From assembly GCA_903813345.2 (NCBI GenBank), contig CAIIXF020000012.1, positions 35,816,528 through 35,880,527 of the forward strand: a stretch of 64,000 nt of DNA. The letters are read 5' to 3'. The translations under genes were made by a program, and so were the position numbers. Positions 42,301 through 57,300 of this stretch are shown piece by piece (within the stretch, counting starts at the first letter, position 1; every line of letters starts with the position of its first letter). The notes beneath the pieces are model-generated. The model saw only the letters and a list, made by a program, of their open reading frames with translations, was not told where the DNA came from and made no database searches. The stretch comes from Owenia fusiformis. Lineage: Eukaryota > Annelida > Polychaeta > Sabellida > Oweniidae.

Positions 42301-45300
42301 TTCCATGAAAATTCCTTACATTTATGCCCTGTGCACCTTTGCAAGCAAAATTATTTCCAAACCATCATTTTGATATTAAAAATCATGAGCATTTAAGAAA
42401 TGACCACAAAAATGTAAGAATCTCTATTAATCGGGGAATTTATCACTTTTCCTTTGTCATATAAATTCTAACAATTTGTAAAATTTGAAACACTTGACCG
42501 TAGTCTATTTTTATAGTGTAAAAGGGAAATAACAAACTTACTAAGCTTTATATAGTTTTATTTGAGGAAGTATTTTGATTACATTTCAATATGATGCATC
42601 ACTGAAAAAGTGATATTGGATTTAGTCTGATTCAGTGGATAGAGCTCTTTTAGGGAGAATTTAGCACATACATATAAAATTGTGGTTAGCCACATGTTCT
42701 CCATAGCAGACTATTTGTGATACACGAGAGAAGCCTGGAGTTAAGATACCCTTTGTACTGTAAATTTGGTTAATTTTGTGCTACTTAATTTGGCGATTTT
42801 GCCACTTTTGGCATATTGGCGGCTATTTAATTTGGCGGATATGCAAAAAAAAATTAAAATTACTCTCTGCAATGTTAAACTTACGCGCTGTTTGCGAATT
42901 ACCATGTAAATGGGCATGTTTGGCTATATTCATTTTTTCTTTTGAGGACCACTGGCGATATTCACCACGTTTGTACAATTTTTTGAGATCATCCTTTACA
43001 TTTTGTACCTCGATCGATGCTGCTACTATACCGCGCTTTTCCTTTCAAGTGTATCCCTGAGTATTAATGAGTGACTGACCAGTTCTGAGCCAATTTATGA
43101 GAGACATTTTTTCATATTTTTGGAAAAAACTAAACTGGAAGTGACCTTAATACACTGGACGAAATACCCTAGATAATTCACGGGGATTCATTCTAAATTT
43201 TGGCGAAGATTTATATTTGCGAATTTTTTCAATTTCGCCAAATTAAAGCGGGCGCCAAATTAACCCAATCTACAGTATTCGTTCGACTTCACATTTAAAG
43301 AGAGCTTTGTTTATAACTAGACTATGCTCGGGGAAGAGTGCCACTAAGGATAAAAATGGAAAAAGTTGAGTTACCATGGATGGATAATAGATGGCGCTTG
43401 TAGATTTGGTTAGGCTTGATACCTTTACGCTTAAAATTAGAAATTAACAGCGCTATATTGTTGTTGCGTCATGTTGAGTGAGGAGCATATGGGCTTAGGA
43501 GGGAGGGATATGCGCCACATAAAACTTGTTATCAAGATTCCAGGAAAACCACTTACATGTTTAATTTGAAATTTTTACAGATGCAAGAGCAGAGTGGGGC
43601 CATTTTGCTAGATTTAAGTGTGACATTTATATTTATTACTGTCACACTGTCTGTGTGTTTTGTCTCAAGTTTAGCAAAGTTTAGTCACACCAATCACACT
43701 ATCCAATGACAATTTGTCACACCAATAACAACAATTAATGCCATAATTTCTTTTCTAATTATCTCATATTTTCTTACACTTCAGATGCACTTCTAGATGA
43801 GCTGCACAGCACAACAAACAACATATCGTCATACCAACAGCATCAACAGAGACTTGCCTCACAATCTGGGAGCCTCACAGGAGACTATAGTACTATCCCA
43901 GACTCCCCTAGTCACACCAATGGAAATGACAGTCTAGATAGTCAACAGGTAAGAATTGTGGACTATTATGTGCAATGTCAACTTGTATTTTGGCCCCAAA
44001 TTTCCGGATGAGGCAGATTTAAATAGATGAGGCAAAACTTGTTAAAAAAAGGACATTAAGGACTCCCCCCCCCAGAGGACCCTCAGCCCTTGTCTGGAAT
44101 CTCTTAATAGCTTGCATTACCAATATAACCAAAAATGTAAAATGAGGAAAAGTTATGACAAACTTTGGGTAGAAATTAAGAAATGAGAATTTTGCAGATA
44201 GAGGAAAACCTGCGTAGAAAACTGCATTGCACTGCATAAACTGACTTGCTGGAATGAATCGATTTATTGGAATCAGAAAGGTGTAATTCCAGGAAATATC
44301 TGTTAAGGGGAGATAAGTTTTAAAAATGATTTGTCAATTAATCATAATTGATTAGTGTTTGAGAAGAATGGTGCCACTAGCCCTTACAATATATTACGCC
44401 ACTAGCCCTTACAACATATTTTGTCACTAGCCCTTACAATATTGCTCAACTAGCCCTTACAATATATTACGCCACTAGCCCTTACAATATATTGTGCCCC
44501 TTAAAATTTATTGTGCAATTTATTGTGCCACTAGCCCTTACAATATATTTCGCCACTAGCCCTTACAATATATTGTGCCCCTTAAAATATATTGTGCCAC
44601 TAGCCCTTAAAGTTTAATGTGCCTAAACCTCTTACATCATATGTTGCTACCAATCCTTTCAGAGTAACATGACATATTGAAAAAAAAATTCGCTGGACAT
44701 AACAAATTTACATGGATTTAGAAAATTTGAAAATGTGATTATTTTGCAGTGACATTGAATTCAAAAATTCAGAATTTTATAACCTCATACATGTTTCTTG
44801 TGGCAGGCACCTATCTCATTTTATCTTGGAAACTCACTGAATTCATTTATAAACCTGAATGGCAACGAATGGTGCCAAAAAGTTGGTCTGCAATTCATAA
44901 TCCCTCGTGAAGAATTTCTAGTAAGTTCGAATTAAATATTCTACAGCGCTCATTTTCTTAACAAAATGAAGACAAAGAACATTTTCTCGTTGGTTATATT
45001 ATTTGAACTTTGAGAAAAAACTATGAGAAAAACTGTGAGAAAAAATTGAGAATTTTGCAGTTGTTACTTCCAAGAGTATGTTTATTGCCAGGGGTCAAAT
45101 GTAGAATCAGGAAATAATTCAACTTTTCGGATTGTATCTCTCTTATTATCAAGCCAGTGTTAACCCTTGGATATTTTTAGCTTTTTTGTGGAAATAGATA
45201 CGAAGGAAAACACAACCCAAAGTATATCAATTGACTTATTATACTCCTAGTCCCAACTTGGAGTTTATCTAATCAAATAAATTAAAACGATATCAATTTA

Positions 45301-48300
45301 AGAATTCCTTTTGATTGATTGAGATATTTGTGTGGGAATGCAAATTCTTTTCTGAACTTTATTTCCTAAAATTGGGTTCTAGGGAAGATGACACACAATG
45401 AGTTACCCTTTGCCAGAGAATTGAGTGTCCTACAACTCTTAAAATAATTGTTGATTACTAGATGAGCCAATCGAATTCTGCCATTGCCTAGTTACAGCAA
45501 TTCCCTTGTACTGCGCATGTAAACAGTGAAACCTGTTAACATTTGTAGAAGTGGAACACCTCTGTTAGTGGAATACTTCAGAGTCTCATGACCAATTGAC
45601 TTAATGTAAAATAAACCTCTATTTGGGGAACACCTCCAAAAGGGAACACATTTAGAGGTGCCAAAGGTGTTCCACTAATGCAGATTTTACTGTATTTAAA
45701 GGCAGAATCTGATCTATAGGGGGTGACAAAATTTCAAGCAACATGTATAATTGACCTACCAATCTGTTCCTTACAATATCAAATACAATATCGCCTAAAA
45801 GATTCACAATATGTTATATATTGGTGAAGTTATTAATGATTCATAGTGCAAAAATGAGTGAAAAATGTTTAAATTCTCCCAAATAATAAGAATGGTTACC
45901 ATTCTTATAGAAAAATGATACATTATTGTAAAAATCTTTAGTTTTCCTGAAATAAAGTATGCACTTTTGTGATTTTTTAGAAAATAGACATGACAAGGAA
46001 TGACATGAGCCAAAAATATTCTTAAATTGGAACAAGTTTTTGTTTAGCCTGCTCGCTATCTCTGATTCTCTCTTTAAATTATCAGCTTATTTCAATGGCT
46101 CTGTGGAGTTCTCTGGATGGTTGAATCGCATAAATAAAATCAGCAATTTTAATCAGAGTAATATACTTAGACATTAGCTCAGGGTATATTATGATTGTCA
46201 TATTATTTATTGATCAAGGGTTATAAGTTTAAATTGACTATATTCATATTGTCTTTTAGTTCATTTCTGAATATTTCCCATGCAAAAAATGACATTAAAG
46301 TCATTGATATTTCATTCAATTTCTCCATTTGGTGTACCTGAATGCTATGGTGTTTTCACATTTTATGCAAGAGAGAGTGTTGGATACATGCCTGTTTACA
46401 TTATTCCTTGCTAGTTTCCTTGCTATTTCCAATTCTGGACCCTATTTCAAAACAAGATCATATATCACAGAGATTTGTACATCACGAAGAGAAAAGCAGA
46501 ACTCTCAGTGTCCGATTTAACATTGCATTAGTGGTTGAAACTGTATTGGATTTAAAGGTCACAAAATGCATGGATTTATGATAATTAGGGAAACAGTTTT
46601 TACAGGATTCAATCTAAAAGTAAACACACGTAAGTAGTTTGTAGTAAATATATAAGGTTAGCATAAATGTATCATTAATGATAGTGTAAAAAACTAGTGT
46701 TGAGGTTTGAAATGTGACTAATGGAGGTGTATAATAAAGAGTTCATGTATAGGAGAATGAATGAAAAAATATCAGCTACTATGCCTTTATAGTCTTTTTT
46801 CCTCAGTTCATTTATAGAATTTTCAGGCTTCTGGATAGAATCGTCCTTTTCAATAATTTTGCATTCTAAAGGGAGAGTTTACAAGCATCATTGGTTATTG
46901 TTTAACAGATGTTGAGGTGCTAAGTCAAAGAATTTGGTTTGTCCATCTGTGTAAATGTCAATATATGTAATATTACCTTTAGGCTAACCTCATAGTAGTG
47001 TTCAACCTAGTTGCTCAATGGCACCTTATCAGAAATCTCTACATTTTCCATGAAAATAGCATGAAATTAGCATGAAAAGGAGAGATCAAGAATTGAGAAT
47101 TGTATCGTTTAAAAATGAGTAAAATGACCATAGACCATAGATACAAATAAAATCTTATGTTTATTTTAGATTTTTCAAAAACACAAATGTAATATGAAGA
47201 GTAAGTAGTGTAGTACTGATAAAAACTCTCTCACAAGTGATTTACGGCTGTTAAAGGTCAGGAATAGATATGGAGAAATGTTCTTCCAAATGTCTCAACT
47301 GTGATCGGCTGTTAACAATATATTCTGACGTACAGGGGTTTGATTAGAAATTCTCGGAACGGGCAAAACAATTGATAATTAAATAAATACAGAAAAAATA
47401 TTAAAAACATTGAAACAGTTGAAATTGACAAAAAACAATTAAAAATACAAGCAAAATTATTAAATATAAATTTTCATTTAAGCAATTTAAAATACCTAAA
47501 AACTACAAGTAATTTTGGAAAGAGAGTCTGAGAGAGGAAAAAACTGTTCATTGCGAAGTCCTTATGAGAGAGGAATAATAATAACCACAAAGTTTGGAAA
47601 GGATTTCTTTGGATCTTCAAACAGTACAATCACTGGTTAATTCCATTTTGTATATACTTAACAAAGAGGACTCAAAATTTTTACAAGATGTTTTCAACTC
47701 AGCATCTTGCCTTGAGAATGAGAAACAACCAACCTGTACTTAATCACAAAGCTGATGCGGTTACCATGGTAACCATAACCCCAATATAGCTTGTGTTAAA
47801 TTTTAGAGCTGTTGCCTTGGTGAAGCTCTATAGGTTATGTCTGAATCAACGCCTGCTGTTTATAAAAACGGATGTAAACCTAAAACTGGTGAAATCATTA
47901 GTGTCGTAGTAAAACCAGCAGAAAGGCTATCAACTGGGTTAGATAGTAACGAAAACATTGCTAAAAATACTAGAAGAAAACCAATACCGCCTCCCAGAGG
48001 AAAATCAAGGGAAATTAGAGGTAGTAAACGGAGTAACGAGGCTAGTAATCTCCCGAAATGTTTGGAAAATGCTGAGCTAATTGGCGTAGCGTTATGTATC
48101 TTTATGCCTAGGGCCGTATATACGAAGGTAAGCATTTAAGGTCAAGGAGAGTAAGAAAAAATTTTATCCGGAGGCTCAGAGTTTTGTGATAATTACTACC
48201 CTTAAGATAAATAGATATACAATTTAAGATGCTCTAAATGTACCTGACACTTAAATGAAGTTCACTTTTAAAAAATCAAAATATTGAAAAAGGTTAAAAT

Positions 48301-51300
48301 ATAGGAGGAAGTAAAAGAAAAAAAATCTGAAGAGCCTTTGTAAAAACTATGAAAAATATGAAAACTAGTAAAAAATCTTAAGGTACATCTGCATGATGAC
48401 TATTTTCATGTAATTTTTATTATTACAATTAGCTTAGTGAAATATGTAATATTTTTTAAAATCTTGTGGATATTTTCACATACTTCTAAGTAGAACACCT
48501 GCGGCATCTTTAAAAAGTGTTCTACTTGGGAAGTGTTCCACTTAAATTGGTTCATTAAACCATTAAATCAGTTTGTCTTAGGACTCTAAATAGTGTTTGA
48601 CTTGGGAGGTATTCTACTTCTAGAGGTTTGCTTCATATAGTATACTCGCAATGAGGACCACTAGATTTAACATGTTGGTCGCAAGTACTGAAATCTGGTT
48701 GCAAATGCGACCATTTCGAGTGCTTTCCAAAACCTCTGTTCATTTAAAGCATAAAGTCAGTTTGTCTTCGGATTCTAAATAGTGTTCGACTTGGGAGGTA
48801 TTCTACTTCTAGAGGTGTTCTACTTTACAAGCTTCACTGTACATAGTTTAAAATCCAAATATTTTGATAGAATTATGTTCAAATGTCATCTCCACAAATT
48901 ATTTTTATTCAGTTTTCTCAAGTGTAGAACTACCTTAATAAAAAGCAGGGAAGGGTCTGGCTCCCACATAAATGTATGATAGAATTCTGAATCTCACGAT
49001 TTCTTAAAGCTCTATGTCGGTTGATGTTTTAGCATGAAAAAGACTGAAATTAGCACAAACTAAAATAGACTCAATTCAAACAGACATACAGTTACACTCA
49101 AAATTGTTTTAAAAGAAACTTTCAAAGATATAAGTATGCACTTTATACTAAAAAAAGTATTGAACGAGCGTGACCTTCATGATCTTTTTTCTTGTTTAAG
49201 AACGGAAATGTCATTCTGATAAAATATTTTATTTTGTCTATCTGTTTAATGTCTGTAAATTCCTGTACTATTTTTGCTCTATTTAAGTACATGCATAATA
49301 GCATATGATATCATAGTCATCCAGGTTTGTCTTGATGGGTTTGGTAATATTGTTTGAATGTTAGGTATTTACAGTAAACTGCCCCCCCCCCCAAAGACTG
49401 TTCCCACCTTCTAATAAGCATCCTGATAAACACCCCCCTCTAAATATAAGTTCATGGGTATAAGAAACACTTAACTAATAAACACCTTTTCATCACAAAT
49501 GGATTATGAATGTAACATTTGCACCAACTTTAAGACCACAAGTTCTGAACCTGTTGATATTTTCACCATAAAAAGGAAAATGACAGAGGAACCTCATTCT
49601 GTACTAAAGAAAATGTATGTTTGAAAACCTCTTTATGTGAACACTTTTTCTTGGTCCCAAATCTATTATCTCTCATTGATTGACATCAGGAAACCTTGAA
49701 ATATGAACATCTGCGAATTTGAACACTTTTGGCGTTTGAATTAGACACGTTTTACTGTTCATGTATCAAAGTTAGCCAGTAGGTGTAAAATTCCTCATGA
49801 TGTAACTGGTGTCTCAAACACTCAAAAATGATAATTTAAAATTCTTCAAGGTCATTGTGTTTAACTACACAAATCAGGGGTGTTCATTAGCAACAGGCGA
49901 TTTTCACCAGCTGTTTTCACAAATTTGCCTGTTTTTTAGGGACTTCAATGATTTACATTAATTTTGCCTGTTGTTTTCATTTATTAAGCCTGTTGTGAGA
50001 AATTCTAGTGAAACACCTGCAAATCTAGAGTTTAAAAGAGGAAATTGTTCTCACTTTATTTCTAATTTCTCAGAATGTACTTTGCTGTACTAGCCTGTAT
50101 GGAATCCGAAGAGTTGGTCATGAGTTCAGGATCCATAACATAGGTAAATTCATGTTTGCCTAATTTAACAAAGGGCAACTCGTTTTCTAAGTTCAATGCC
50201 AAAAAATAATCGTTATTAGTATATTAGTCAGGTAGCTTTAGTTTTGGACTGGATGGGATGTTTTATTGCCTAAATATGGCTATTTGACCTTCTTATTTTA
50301 ACATGATAGCAATAGACTAGCCACTATGTCTATTTGGTTATTTTCACATAGTACTATGTTTAAATGAATATATCAATTAGAAAACAAGTAATGATGCCAT
50401 GAAGAGTCTAAGGAAATCTCTGAAGAATGCCAAGTCTAGAAATATTAAGAATAGCTAAGTAAACCAATATGTTGTGATCATCATGTGCTGATAGCAATTC
50501 TAAAGAATATGTGCTGATGGGCATGTCTTTAAATTGTGCTTACATTATGGAGAGATGCTGCTTTTGGAATTCTTTCTTAGTTAGGGATGATGTTAAGTAA
50601 GATGATGCTAAGTAAGCGATGGTGTCAGGAATTCTTGCTAAGTTAGAGATGATGTCAGGAATTATTGTTGCAAGTAAGGAATGGTGTCAGCAATTTTTGC
50701 TAAGTTGGGGATGGTATCAGGAATGGTGTCAGGAATTCTTGCTAAATAAAAGATGGTGTCAGGAATTCTTGTTGCAAGTATGGAATGGTGTCAGGAATTT
50801 TTGCTAAGTTGGGGATGGTGTCAGGAATGATGTCAGGAATTTTAGGGATGGTGTCAGGAATTCTTGTGAAGTTGGGGATGGTGTCAGGAATTTTAGGGAT
50901 GGTGTCAAGAATTCTTGCTAAGTAAGAGATGGTGTCTGGAATTTTAGGGATGGTGTCAGGAACTCTTGATAAGTAAGATATGGTGTCAAGAATTTTAGGG
51001 ATGGTGTCAGGAATTCTTGCTAAGTTGAGGATGGTGTCAGGCATGATGTCAGAAATTTTAGGGATGGTGTCAGAAATTCTTGCTAAATTTGGGATGGTGT
51101 CAGGAAGGGTAGCAGGATAGGTAGGAATTTGAAAGCATTGTGACCAGAATCAAGAATTTGTTAACTTATCTGATATTAAGGTTAGAATATGGAATTTTTG
51201 CAGTAAACCTGGAAAAATCTTCATCATGAACATGTTACGAAATTCTGACCATCTTTACCAGTTATTTTAGAAAAAAAATGTAGACACCTTGTAACTGCAA

Positions 51301-54300
51301 TTTAATGTACAATAAACAGGTTTCACTGTATACCAGTTTGGTAGTGGATGTATGCATTGCTACTACTCTGTTTGTATTGAGAGGATATGTTGGTCTATTT
51401 AGCCTTCAGAACATTTTAGAACATTCATAGGAAGTTAAAAATTGCACTCAACTGGTTGAAAAATCACATATGGAGGATAATGTAGGAGATGGGAAAAGGT
51501 TATATGTTGCTGTATTTTCTGATGTATCAACTAAGAAACTAAGAGGCAAGTGATTTACACAGAATTTACATGAACATAGTTGCTGGAATTATATATAGAA
51601 TCAGTGTATCAATTAGTTAATGCTTAAAATTCAGGGGTGAGGGGCTCAGTAGAATTTTTATTAACGGATGAAATGAATGATCAATTATGGGAAATATTGA
51701 AGCAGTTGCAATATTCCACAAAACAACATATGGTTCTGGACACCGAGAGACAAAAAACTACCATTGCCGATGTCTAGTAAAACAGTGAACATCTTTTTTT
51801 GAGCCGCAAAAATGTGTTCACTATCATACCCTTGCTGTAGATTAAAAAAGAACTTGGAACAAAGAATGGAAATTTTCAGAATGAAGGATGTCTAGACAAG
51901 TATATTAAAACGCTCTTTGTTGTAAACATATGCTAGAAACCTTATAAAGTAGGGCAGTTGCGATAACCTGGCACTTCCTTATGGTACCTTATATGGCACT
52001 CTTTACCATACTTCTTTTGCAGTGTCTAAGATGGAGAAAATCAGATATGTTAAACTAGTATATTTCTGATTAAAGCTTAGGTAACATGTAAACATTTATG
52101 GCAACTACTTTTCTAGAACCTGACTAAAATGATTAAAAACAAAATCTCATATTCATGTATTTCCAGCCAATATATGAAGTACAAACAATAAAGACTCAGC
52201 AGACAGCAACACAAAATCAGAGCAATTACGACAGCCAAGCGCAACCACAAGGGCATTACCCACACCCACAGCCCCCACCCCCACAGGCAGTGCAAGCACC
52301 ACCCCCTGCGTCACCCCAGAAGATGACGACGTTAAGTAATAACCTATCTGAACTGGATATGCTGCTGCAGGATCTGAACTCTGCACAGTTCTTAGCAGAA
52401 GTTGATAGAAGAAATACAGGTTAGTGTCCCATATTAGCCAAAAATTCAAAAATTCAAAAATTTTATCTAGATTCTGCACAGTTCCTAGCAGAAGTTGATA
52501 GAAGAAATACAGGTTAGTGTCCCATATAAGCCAAAAATTCAAAAATTCAAAAATTTTATCTAGATTCTGCACAGTTCCTAGCAGAAGTTGATAGAAGAAA
52601 TACAGGTTAGTGTCCCATATTAGCCAAAAATTCAAAAATTCAAAAATTTTATCTAGATTCTGCACAGTTCCTAGCAGAAGTTGATAGAAGAAATACAGGT
52701 TAGTGTCCCATATTAGCCAAAAATTCAAAAATTCAAAAATTTTATCTAGATTCTGCACAGTTCCTAGCAGAAGTTGATAGAAGAAATACAGGTTAGTGTC
52801 CCATATTAGCCAAAAATTCAAAAATTCAAAAATTTTATCTAGATTCTGCACAGTTCCTAGCAGAAGTTGACAGAAGAAATACAGGTGAGTGTCCCATATT
52901 AGCCAAAATTTCAGCCAACGCATTAAAATTTAAAATATCTCAATTCTGCACAGTTCTTAGCAGAAGTTGACCGAAGAAATACAGGTTAGTGTACCCTATT
53001 AGCCAAAATTTCAGGGAACGCATTAAAAATCCAAATTATCTCAATTCTGCACGTTCTTAACAGAGGTAGATAGAAGAAATACAGGTGAGTGTCCCATATT
53101 AGCCAAAATTTCAGCCAACGCATTAAAATTTAAAATATCTCAATTCTGCACAGTTCTTAGCAGAAGTTGACCGAAGAAATACAGGTTAGTGTACCCTATT
53201 AGCCAAAATTTCAGGGAACGCATTAAAAATCCAAATTATCTCAATTCTGCACGTTCTTAACAGAGGTAGATAGAAGAAATACAGGTCACTGTCCCATATT
53301 AGCCAAAATTTCAGCCAACGCATTAAAATTTAAAATATCTCAATTCTGCACAGTTCTTAGCAGAAGTTGACCGAAGAAATACAGGTTAGTGTACCCTATT
53401 AGCCAAAATTTCAGGGAACGCATTAAAAATCCAAATTATCTCAATTCTGCACGTTCTTAACAGAGGTAGATAGAAGAAATACAGGTTAGTGTACCCTATT
53501 AGCCAAAATTTCAGGGAACGCATTAAAAATCCAAATTATCTCAATTCTGCACGTTCTTAACAGAGGTAGATAGAAGAAATACAGGTCAGTGTCCCCTATT
53601 AGCCAAAAATTCAGGGAATGCATTAAAAATCCAAATTATCTCAATTCTGCACGTTCTTAACAGAGGTAGATAGAAGAAATACAGGTCAGTGTCCCCTATT
53701 AGCCAAAAATTCAGTCAACGCATTAAAATTCAAAATATCTCGATTCTGCACATTCTTAGCATCCTCCTAAGAATCAGGTATCCAGAATCCATACCTCCTT
53801 CTTCCCCCTGCATTAACCAATTTGAAAGCGCCTGATTTAACTGAATCAACTGATCTAATTATGCGCAATGACTTATACATGATTTCTGTCACAGTGTTGC
53901 GACAGCCAATCAGATTGCGAGTTCTTAATCGAAGGAAAAGGTAACTGCTTATCGCAGGGGGTAAAAAGAAAGAATATATTCTAAATTTTAAAGCCCTGTG
54001 ATCAGAGGATGGTTCTTAGCAGAGGTAGATAGATGAAATACAGGTTGGTGTCTCTTACACCAAAAAACACAATGTCAATAAAACAGTCCAATAAACCAGA
54101 AAATCATTAAGATTTTGTCAAGTTTGTAATGAGGTGCCCATTGATAAACTCAATATGGACACTTTTCCAGTCCCATTTTTTATCTGACCAAGACTTTCAT
54201 GCCAATCCAAACACTTAGTCCCTTAGTCCATGTGTTGTTCAGAATTAGACATTTTTAATTGTATTGCTAATCAGATTATCAATTGTTTTTCAGAATTGAA

Positions 54301-57300
54301 ATTATATCATTTTTCACAAATATTGTAATATTGTAAAATGACCTGATGTACTTGTATACAAAGTTATAAAGTGAGAAATATATACATGATTTAAAAAAAA
54401 AATTGTGTTTCAGCCAATGTCCAGCAGTCGCCCCCACCTGTACAAGATGGCCGCCCTTCAGTGGATAACCTGCTCGATGACCTTCAACGCTCAGTTCCAG
54501 CTTCCCCTTATAGGTGGGTCTTCATTTGATTCTAAATTATAGAATGTATAGGTATCCAAAAGTAGTAGATTTGCCCATGAGACATTTGGTTGCACTTGGC
54601 CTTTAGCCCTTATCCAAAGTATCTCCAAGCATTTCATCCAGTGCAATTGCGCCTCTTTCCTTCTCTCTGCAGACGCTTGATTTATAGGGGAATCTCAATT
54701 GCCTCAAAACCAATCACACATTGCATCACATGCTATCACAAAATATCATGAGCATGTCAAGATAGATTTTGTGCCTCTTTACTTCTCCATGCGTCTTGAT
54801 TTCTTTGAAATCCATGTGAAATTCCAGTTTACAACCTCATTTGATACAAGCTAATGGGGAAGTGTTTCACATATGGAGGCGTTCTCTTTACAGGTTTTAC
54901 TGTTCTAAAATATTTTAAGTGTCATTCACTGATACCAGAAGATCATTTCTTAGTACTAAATTGAAACTTGGAATGAATACAAAATATTGTTGTTTAGCAA
55001 AGTTGTATGTTTAAGGAGCAAAGACAATTTACAGAATGAATTATAAACATCCTTTGGCCTCATGTCATTTTCTTTTGTTTTCTTACTAATTTCAAAACAT
55101 AAGATAATTTTCAACAACTGTTACATGTGTTTCTGGTTTAAATATTTATAAACACATTTGTGTAATATACAGTAAAATCTTCAGATATGAACACCTCTTA
55201 TATAAACACCTTCCTTTTAATGTAACACTTCCTGATGTGAACAAGTTTCTCATTCCTTTTTCTGAACAATTTCCTCATTCCTTTTTCTGAACTATTTTCT
55301 CATTCCTTTTTCATCATCCCACTATTAACCTAATATTAACTTTTTCTCATGATTTTGTACATATTTACACAACATTTAAATGAAAAAGCTGATTATGGAT
55401 GTTTTTGTGCTTGTATCCAGGACTATTTAGAGATTTTACTAATACTCATATATAAATCATTTTATATATCTTAAAATTGTTTATCATAATTTCAGTACTG
55501 TTAACCAGGCCAAAGCAATGAACCAGTCACCAATGCATCAAACAAAAACAGTCAGAACTGTTACCACGACAACTGTTCATAATGACAACCAACAACAGGG
55601 CTTGCCTCCTCAACAACAGGGCATGTCTTTACAGCAACAGGGCATGGTTTCTCAACAACAGGGCATGTCCCAGCAACAGGGCATGTCTCAGCAACAACAG
55701 GGCATGTCTCAAGGTTATGCTGCAGTTGGTCAAGTTTCTCCTCCAGTTCAGGGAAGTTACGCTGCTGTTGGACAAGTGTCGCCACCTATGCAAGGCACAT
55801 CGGGACCAGCTGCGTCCACGGCAACGAGAGAACTTGATGACCTCATGAACTCTTTATCTGAATTTAAAGTGAGTTGATTTCACGTCAGATGCAAAGTTAA
55901 CGATAACAGTTGCAATAATATGTGTTTTAGAGTTGATTATATGAAACCTAATTGAGTCATATGGTGTTTTCATTTGTTGAGATATGTCATTCTTATACTG
56001 CTAACAAGTTCTAATTTTGATATAGGGTCTAAATTTGATACATGCTTAAAGAATAAGGACCTTTTAAATTTCAATAGTTGTTGTAAATAACTGAGAAAAT
56101 TTGAAAATTTAAAGGCAAACAATTAATTTTCAAAAATGGCTGTCTGGGTCTGTAACATCATTTGGTGGTCAGCGTCTGTAACAAATGGCAGTTGTTGACA
56201 TTTTACATACCTTTTTAGGTATTGTATTGTTTGTTTGTTTATTGTTTATATCTCTGATTTATTTAGATCAATGCCAACAAGGGACCAGCTCCCCAGCATG
56301 TTGGAGAACCAGCGTACGCTCTGCCAAATAAGGCGCGTGTCACATCCCAGGATGCAACAGGGAGCTCCATGTCCGCAACAACATCCTCGTCCCAACATAC
56401 TAATGCCGTGCAGGGTGGTGGGGGTGGCGCTGGGGAAGGAGGCGCAGCAATGATGCATAGCCAGGTCCAGCATGTCCACCAGGGGGCAGTAACGAGTCAG
56501 GGCCCCCGTGGTAGCCAACAATTGGACACGATGCTAGGCAACCTACAGTCTGATATGAACAAACATGGTGTAGCAACTATACCAAAAGGTCATTGTGCAG
56601 CATGTAGCAAACCCATAGTGGGACAGGTACCAGTGGAGATATCTTGTAATTCATAAAGGGAAATAACTCTTGTGTGAAAATTGAAAATATTTCGGAAAAA
56701 ATACTGGATGATATAACTTATTGGTCATTTTCAAAAACTGGGGATGATCAGTATCAAATGAAAAGGATATTGCTCATGGTGATTTTTATTAAGTTTACAC
56801 CTGTAGAATCAGAACGTTTGTGATTGTTGTAGTTTTGTGGGTGTTATCACCCATTTTTCAAAATGGCGGCCAAAATGCTTGTTTCCACATGTATGTTTCA
56901 AGTTAGTATATTTATTAATTAAGGTGATTACTGCGCTCGGCCGCATCTGGCATCCTGAACATTTTACGTGCGTCCAGTGCCACGAAGAACTGGGGACCCA
57001 GAACTTCTTTGAAAGGGACAGCCTTCCGTACTGTGAGAAGGACTACCATCAATTGTTCTCCCCACGCTGTGCATACTGTGGAGGTCCCATACTGGATGTA
57101 AGTGTATTTTTTGTTTTGTTCTAACAATATCAATTACTAATATTTAGAATTCTGCAAGTTAAAGGCACACTTGCAACTCCACCTATTTATAAGTTCAGGA
57201 ACTACATGTAATGACAAAAATACAAATTTAAAAAGCCAAACAATTTTTATATTCATCAACCCTTGATGGATGTTACAGATCTTAGAAGTCATTTTTGGTA

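Noticed and set aside
47860-48135. 91-codon minus-strand ORF opposite the candidate alternative paxillin exon
   Set aside because: The plus-strand frame ends exactly at a phase-matched donor; the minus-strand one has no such support.
50742-51044. Minus-strand IPDTIPK repeat ORF
   Set aside because: Antisense of the GATGGTGTCAGGAATT minisatellite.
52153-52923. 256-codon minus-strand ORF with repeated [20 protein letters not shown]-type units
   Set aside because: It is the antisense of the 93 bp paxillin array; 93 is a multiple of three, so one frame stays open by chance.
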